Shown in pieces: positions 57,295 to 64,000 of a stretch of DNA of 64,000 bases. The stretch spans positions 124,001 to 188,000 of the forward strand of contig NZ_JAIQDG010000013.1 in the NCBI RefSeq assembly GCF_020037125.1, written 5' to 3'. Numbering within the stretch: the stretch's first letter is position 1; each line of letters starts with the position of its first letter. Source of the stretch: Myxococcus sp. RHSTA-1-4. Lineage in GTDB: Bacteria > Myxococcota > Myxococcia > Myxococcales > Myxococcaceae. The notes below the pieces were generated by a model that saw nothing but the letters and a program-made list of their open reading frames with translations, had not been told where the DNA came from and made no database searches. A program made the position numbers and the translations under genes.

Positions 57295-58182
57295 TCACTG
57301 CTGCACCGAGAAGCGGTGGCACTCGTAACACTTCACGTCCTTGCACTGATAGCCGGGCACGTTCTCGTGGCGCGCGTCCGTCCGCGAGCAGGAATGCTCG
57401 TGACAGCCGCTGCACGCGGCGGTGCGGGTGGCACAGGCTCCGGTGGCGGAGAGTCCCGCGAGCGACGTGTGGCAGCGCTGGCAGGGGATGTTGGCGTGCT
57501 CGCCCCGGCTGAGCTGGAAGCACGCGTCGTGGCCGGGGAAGCGCGCCCCCTGGAAGCGCCAGGGTGTATGGCACTGCCGGCAGTCCGTGCCGAACCCGAG
57601 CGCCACGTGGTCGACGGACACCAGCCGGGTCCTCTCGAAGTCCTGCTGGTGGCAGCCGATGCACTCCACCGTCTTGCGACTGAAGATGGGGCCTCGCTGG
57701 TCCACATGGCACTCCGTGCAGGGGAGCACCGCGTGCCGTCCCACCAGGGGGAAGTTCGTCCTCCGGTGTGCGTCCGCGTTGAACCCGGGCGCCGCCCAGC
57801 GTGTGGACTCGTGGCAGCCCTCGCAGCGCTGGCCGAACTCGCCGGCATGGGCATCACGGTGGCAGCCCGAGCACTGGCGCGGCAGTGGGGCCTCGAAGCC
57901 CTGCGTGTGGCATGCCTGACACGCCACGCCGCCATGCGCGCCCAGCAGCGGGAAGCCCGTGCGCTCGTGCGGGAAGTGCGCGTCGTGCCAGCCCGAGGGC
58001 GTGTGACACAGCTCGCACTTCGTCTTCGGATGGCCGGCCTCCGCCCGGGGCGCGAGGCGCGCGGGGAGGATGGGCAGGTCCAAGGCCTTCTCCGGAGTCC
58101 GGGGCTCCGAAGCAGGCGGTGCCGCGCCCAGCAGCGCGAGCACGGAGAGGCAGCGGAGCACGGTGGCGAGGCGCGCGGTCAT
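57295..58182 (-). CDS. Multihaem c-type cytochrome, 10 haem motifs
   Basis: A 295-residue periplasmic cytochrome with signal peptide MTARLATVLRCLSVLALLGAA. Ten CxxCH motifs are present (CELCH, CQACH, CSGCH, CEGCH, CTECH, CIGCH, CRQCH, CQRCH, CSGCH, CYECH). The spacing resembles the cytochrome c3/NapC-like repeated units, and phrases like FPLLGAHGGVACQACH recur as FPLVGRHAVLPCTECH, so the gene arose by internal duplication. The N-terminal start overlaps the stop of the upstream 20-haem gene by ATGA. Its likely job is to pass electrons between the 20-haem cytochrome and the 12-haem lipoprotein. Confidence 0.88.
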   Translation of the reverse strand: MTARLATVLRCLSVLALLGAAPPASEPRTPEKALDLPILPARLAPRAEAGHPKTKCELCHTPSGWHDAHFPHERTGFPLLGAHGGVACQACHTQGFEAPLPRQCSGCHRDAHAGEFGQRCEGCHESTRWAAPGFNADAHRRTNFPLVGRHAVLPCTECHVDQRGPIFSRKTVECIGCHQQDFERTRLVSVDHVALGFGTDCRQCHTPWRFQGARFPGHDACFQLSRGEHANIPCQRCHTSLAGLSATGACATRTAACSGCHEHSCSRTDARHENVPGYQCKDVKCYECHRFSVQQ

Positions 58183-60007
58183 GGCTGGAACCCCTGGAAG
58201 GCCCCGTGGTGCGCGTCGGCATGGCAGCCCGCGCAGTCCCGGGGCAGGCCCTCGTAGCGGCGCACCTCGAGCCCCGAGCCCACCTGCACCGGGCGGTGGC
58301 ACCGCTCGCACGGCACGTCCGCGTGCTTCCCCTGGAGGACGAAGTCGGTGAAGGGCGGCGAGTGGGCAAAGCCCGCGGGCTTGAAGCTGGCGGTGTCATG
58401 GCAGCGGGTGCAGTCGGTCGGCTGGCCCGGCGCGGGCGCGAACTGCCCCGCGTGCACGTCCTCGTGGCAGGAGGCACATGCGGTCTCCATCGGCCGGAAG
58501 CGCACCAGCTCGCGGCCCTTCTCCACGACGGTCCGATGGCAGGACTCACATGTGACCGAGGCGTGCTTGCCGGTGAGCGGGAAGCGGCTGTCCCGGTCGT
58601 GCTGGAAGCGCAGCGCGTGGAAGGAGTCCACCTGGTGGCACGTGGCGCACTCCGCCTTCGAGGTGAACTGGCCCGCGTGGGGGTCCGCATGGCAGCTCTC
58701 GCACCGGCTGGCGCCAGGCGAGGGGAAGTCGAACAGCATCAGGCTGAAGCGCGGCGAGGGGCCCTTGCGTGAAGGCGCCTGACGCTCCGCGGCCGCCTTG
58801 TGCGCCAGCTTCGGCTCCTCGCGATGGCAGTCGTCACAGGCCACCGCGAGGTGGCTCCCCATCAGCGGGTACTGCGTCTTCGCGTGCTGCTCGACGCCGA
58901 AGCGCGCGGGAGAGAAGCCCTCCACGGAGTGGCACTGCTCGCACGGAGGTGTCCGGCCATCCGCGCCGGCGAGCTGCCCCAGGTGCGCATCCACGTGGCA
59001 CGACTCGCAGGTGGAGAAGGCGAGCCCCTTGAAGCGCCGCGGCCTTCCGGGGAATGGGCCGTGGCAGCTCTTGCAGTCCACGTCCACATGGAGCCCGCGA
59101 AGGGGGAAGCGCGTCTTGTCGTGGAAGGCGCGGTCCTGCTGGGCGTTGCGGATCTGATGCCAGTCCTCCACGGTGTGGCAGCTCTCACACCGCTCGCCGA
59201 AGCGGCTCTGGTGCGGGTCCTGGTGGCAGTCCAGGCAGCTTGCATGGGGCAGCTTCTCGAACCGGACGAACGTGGCCGAGCGAGGCGCGGGGAAGGTGCC
59301 CGGGGGCGGCGTGTCCGTCTGCGTCGCCGAGTGGCACTGGGTACAGGTCACCTTCTTCCGGTGCGCGCCCTCCAGGGCGAAGCCCGTCTTCGCGTGGTCG
59401 AACCCGGAGGCGGGCTTCCACGCCTTCGGGGAGTGGCACTGCTCGCACTTCGCTCCGAGCTGCCCGCGGTGCTCGTCGAAGTGGCAGTCCGTACACGCGG
59501 TGCCGAGCCCGAGGAATGTCTCGCGCTCGGGATGCTTCTTCAGCAGGGCCCGCAGCGTGTCGTCCACGATGAGCCGGGGCTGGTGGCACTGCTCGCACTT
59601 CGTCTGCGAGTGCCTTCCTTCCAGCGGGAAGCCCGTGCGGGAGCCGTGGTCGAAACCGCCCTGCTTCCGGGGCCCCCAGTCCACCAGGGCATGCTCGCGG
59701 CCCTGGTGCTCGCGATGGCAGGACTCGCAGGCGCGCTCGGAGGCGGGAATCCTGCCGTGGAAGCCCTCTCCCGCGCGGATGCCGCTGGCCAGCTCCGTGT
59801 GGCAGGACAGGCAGCGCTCCTGCGAGAGCTTCTGCCCGGCCTCGTGGCACTTCGTACAGTTGGACAGGCCCTCCAGCGCGGCATGGGGGCGGGCCAGCTC
59901 GCCCGGCGAGAAGAAGTCCCCGGCCCGGGCCCCGGAGGCGCCCAGCAGCAGGAAGACGGCGAGCGCCCACGCGAGGGGCGGACGCCCGAAGTGACGCGGG
60001 ACGCCCA

Positions 60008-60008
<1 letters not shown>
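58179..60008 (-). CDS. Large multihaem c-type cytochrome, 20 haem motifs
   Basis: A 609-residue exported cytochrome with signal peptide MGVPRHFGRPPLAWALAVFLLLGASGARA. I count twenty CxxCH motifs, starting CTKCH, CLSCH, CESCH, CEQCH and ending CERCH, CAGCH. The motif-bearing unit GFxLEGxHxKxxCxxCH recurs (FPLEGRHSQTKCEQCH, FALEGAHRKKVTCTQCH, FPLTGKHASVTCESCH, FVLQGKHADVPCERCH), which shows growth by internal duplication. Each unit adds one or two His for bis-His haems. It overlaps the oxidoreductase stop by ATGA. A linear chain of this many haems is suited to carrying electrons over several nanometres, not to a single redox reaction. Confidence 0.9.
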
Positions 60009-62233
<2,225 letters not shown>

Positions 62234-62280
62234 GACTCCCTGTCTGGAGGCGGCAGGTGTGCCGCACTGTCCGGAACAGA

Positions 62281-62310
62281 ACTCTAGAAACGCCCAGAAC
62301 TGTCGCGCAA
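62281..62310 (-). promoter_or_regulatory. Candidate promoter of the cytochrome operon
   Basis: On the minus strand TTGCGC (62305-62310) and TAGAGT (62281-62286), 18 bases apart, lie about 50 bases before the oxidoreductase ATG. The -10 box is good; the -35 box is moderate. Confidence 0.45.
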
Positions 62311-62360
62311 TACCACCATCCCTGATTCTTCTTGATTCATGAGAGGATTCTCAGAGGGGC

Positions 62361-62384
62361 TCCCGCGGGCGTGCTCCCGCGGGA
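62361..62384. terminator. Hairpin after the right-edge protease gene
   Basis: Two perfect palindromes CCCGCGGG (62362-62369 and 62376-62383) can pair with each other in a 9-pair stem around a 6-base loop. No T-run on the minus strand, but it lies 27 bases past the stop. Confidence 0.4.
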
Positions 62385-62411
62385 CACCCGTCCCCGGCGC
62401 CGTGCCTCAGC

Positions 62412-64000
62412 TCACTGGTAGTACGGCGAGAGGGCCGCCTGGACGCGGGCGAGCAGGTCCTCCGCCTGCGCCCGCTCGACGCCGCTCAGCGAGCCCAGTC
62501 CCGCGGAGAGCGTGTCCCGCGCGTCGCGCAGGGCGAGGTACGCGGGGAGGCTCTGCATGGACTTCAGGATGTCCACCATGGTCCGGCGGGACTTGAAGCT
62601 CCGGATGCCGTCCACGTTGAGGAGGATGCCCTGGATGTCCGCGAGCACCGCGGGCGTGGCCGCGTTGTCCTCGCCCGGGGTGGCGGTGAAGGCGTCGCGC
62701 TGGCTCGCCGGGTCCAGGTAGAGCCGGGACAGGATGCGGCGCGCGAGGTCATCCGCCACCTCGCCGTACAGCGGGCCGGCGTCGGGCGGCATGGCCAGCG
62801 GAGGCCGCACCTGGCCGATGGCCACGTCGTACGCGAACGTCTGGTCGGCCGGCACGCCCGCGCGCACCCACTGGAGCGTGGCGTTCGCGTAGTAGTCGAA
62901 CGCTCCCTCCAGCACGGGGAAGGGGAGCACCTCGTACAGCAGCAGCTCCATGACGAGCTGGTGCGTGGGGCCATAGAAGAAGCCCAGCGGGTCCGAGTAC
63001 CGGTCAAACCGGTTGCAGTACGGCTCCGTCCGCGTGTCCGGGTCCGTGCAGAACGGCCCGGTGGGCAGCGTCTCGGACAGCCCGTACAGGTAGCGCACCG
63101 CCTGCACGTCGTACGAGGCCGGCTTGTCCAGGTAGATGGCGTCCGGGTCGTACACGTACTCCATCACCGAGCTGGAGCGCGGGGAGGCCGGGTTGCCGTC
63201 GAACACCAGCGAGCCCGCGAAGTTGTGGCGCAGGCCGAGCGTGTGGCCGACCTCGTGGGCGATGACGTGCGTGAGGTACTGCTCCACCTTCTGCTTCTTG
63301 GTGAGCAGCGCGTCCCGCGCGGGCCCGGGCAGCTTCTGGTGGCGGGCCTCGGCGCCCTCGCGCAGCGGGGGCAGGGCCAGCTCGCACAGGGGCTCGCCCT
63401 CCAGGCCGCTCCACGCCATGCGCAGCGGCTTGCGGGCGTCCTTCAGCTTCGCCTTCAGGGCCGCCGCCGCGTCGTCGCCGAACTCGCCGTCCGCGTACTC
63501 CAGCCACAGCGCGTTGACGTAGACGCTGGCGCCGCGAATCTCCCCCGTGTTGGGGTTGGTGCGCCAGTCCGCGAAGGCGAAGCCCGCGGACGCGTCCGGG
63601 TCGAAGATGATGACGTTCTTGTCGTCATCCGCGAAGCCGACGGTGTCACCCACGGCGGCCTCGAAGACCTTGAAGCCGAAGGCCTCGTTCCAGTTCTCCA
63701 CGCCCTTCCTCACCGCGCCCACCACGTCGTAGTCCTTGAAGCGCGGGTCGGCCTGCACGGCATTCACCGTGTCGGTGATGTGCCACTTGATGGGCTTCAT
63801 GCCCGGGTGGATGTTCCACTTCGCGGCCGTCTGCACCACCTGCCCGGTGTTGGGCACCAGGAGCGGCTCGCTGCGGAAGTAGTGCTCCCGCGGAGGCAGC
63901 GGCGTGGGCGTGTAGCCCGCGCCCTCCTGGTAGCGGCGCAGGGCCACGCCCAGCGTGCCGGACTGGCGCAGCAGGTTGTCCTCCAGGTAGTCCGGCGCGG
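62412..64000 (-). CDS. Zinc-dependent metalloprotease, C-terminal part (partial)
   Basis: Open reading continues past the right edge, so only about 529 C-terminal residues are seen. The metzincin-type site HEVGHTLGLRHNF (HExxHxxGxxH) follows a domain with many Asp/Tyr strands. Downstream is a long conserved-looking region with SSSVMEYVYDPDAIYL (a Met-turn-like element) and PFPVLEGAFDYYANATLQWVRAG. The pattern resembles large zinc metalloproteases of about 800-900 residues that have the HEVGHTLGLRHNF signature. The N-terminal signal peptide lies outside the window. It runs in the same direction as the cytochrome operon but ends 178 bases before its start. Confidence 0.8.
   Translation of the reverse strand, partial: APDYLEDNLLRQSGTLGVALRRYQEGAGYTPTPLPPREHYFRSEPLLVPNTGQVVQTAAKWNIHPGMKPIKWHITDTVNAVQADPRFKDYDVVGAVRKGVENWNEAFGFKVFEAAVGDTVGFADDDKNVIIFDPDASAGFAFADWRTNPNTGEIRGASVYVNALWLEYADGEFGDDAAAALKAKLKDARKPLRMAWSGLEGEPLCELALPPLREGAEARHQKLPGPARDALLTKKQKVEQYLTHVIAHEVGHTLGLRHNFAGSLVFDGNPASPRSSSVMEYVYDPDAIYLDKPASYDVQAVRYLYGLSETLPTGPFCTDPDTRTEPYCNRFDRYSDPLGFFYGPTHQLVMELLLYEVLPFPVLEGAFDYYANATLQWVRAGVPADQTFAYDVAIGQVRPPLAMPPDAGPLYGEVADDLARRILSRLYLDPASQRDAFTATPGEDNAATPAVLADIQGILLNVDGIRSFKSRRTMVDILKSMQSLPAYLALRDARDTLSAGLGSLSGVERAQAEDLLARVQAALSPYYQ

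Noticed and set aside
62281-62310. A sigma-54 (GG-N10-GC) promoter before the cytochrome operon
   Set aside because: GG and GC pairs near 62310-62325 have the wrong spacing; the -35/-10 reading fits better.

Overview
The window is GC-rich, densely packed DNA from a delta-proteobacterial myxobacterium, most likely Myxococcaceae (Myxococcus/Corallococcus type). The evidence is an encapsulin shell gene that I recognise as close to Myxococcus xanthus EncA with its EncB cargo, a MYXO-CTERM sorting tail on a secreted protease, a full menaquinone pathway and PilZ/NtrC-type regulators. No insertion sequence, phage gene, CRISPR array or rRNA gene was seen.

Layout. (1) 1-10.6 kb: chorismate and menaquinone supply. 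A leftward run (aroF, menG, shikimate kinase, a fused dehydroquinase-shikimate dehydrogenase) diverges from a rightward menFDHACE operon across a 116-bp region with two perfect inverted repeats. menB is not here. (2) 10.6-17.1 kb: a small unknown gene, an aromatic-ring FAD monooxygenase, then a leftward pair (PilZ protein plus a haem-oxygenase-like di-iron protein) and an orphan ATPase-domain protein. (3) 17.4-26.9 kb: TCA cycle genes icd, mdh, sdhAB, sucCD and ndk, with an opposite-strand S41 protease between sdhB and sucC and no sdhC. (4) 27.1-34.1 kb: translation genes rlmN, rpsP-khpA-rimM-trmD, rplS, then a degenerate YhaN/Rad50-like membrane protein, yraN and rsmI. (5) 34.2-42.6 kb: an unknown lipoprotein pair, an outer-membrane barrel, an M23 peptidase, an NtrC-type regulator with encapsulin encBA, and murJ. 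(6) 42.8-51.7 kb: an S1-domain RNA-binding protein with an RGG-rich tail, two identical initiator tRNAs, an NmrA-like reductase and a giant M36 metalloprotease. (7) 51.8-54.4 kb: a two-gene SIR2 plus Ham1/ITPase-like module facing a patatin-like lipase. (8) 54.4-62.2 kb: a leftward five-gene operon with a flavin/Fe-S/b-haem oxidoreductase, three multihaem c-type cytochromes (42 haem motifs in all) and an outer-membrane barrel. (9) The right edge cuts a zinc metalloprotease gene.

Two loci deserve most attention. The 54.4-62.2 kb operon looks like a complete route for electrons from the cytoplasm or quinone pool, through a chain of multihaem cytochromes, to the outer membrane; regions 1 and 3 supply menaquinone and TCA reductant to such a chain. 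The SIR2/Ham1-like pair combines an NAD-cleaving-type domain with a divergent NTP pyrophosphatase and resembles the architecture of abortive-infection modules. All functions are inferred from motifs and gene order; no database search was run.
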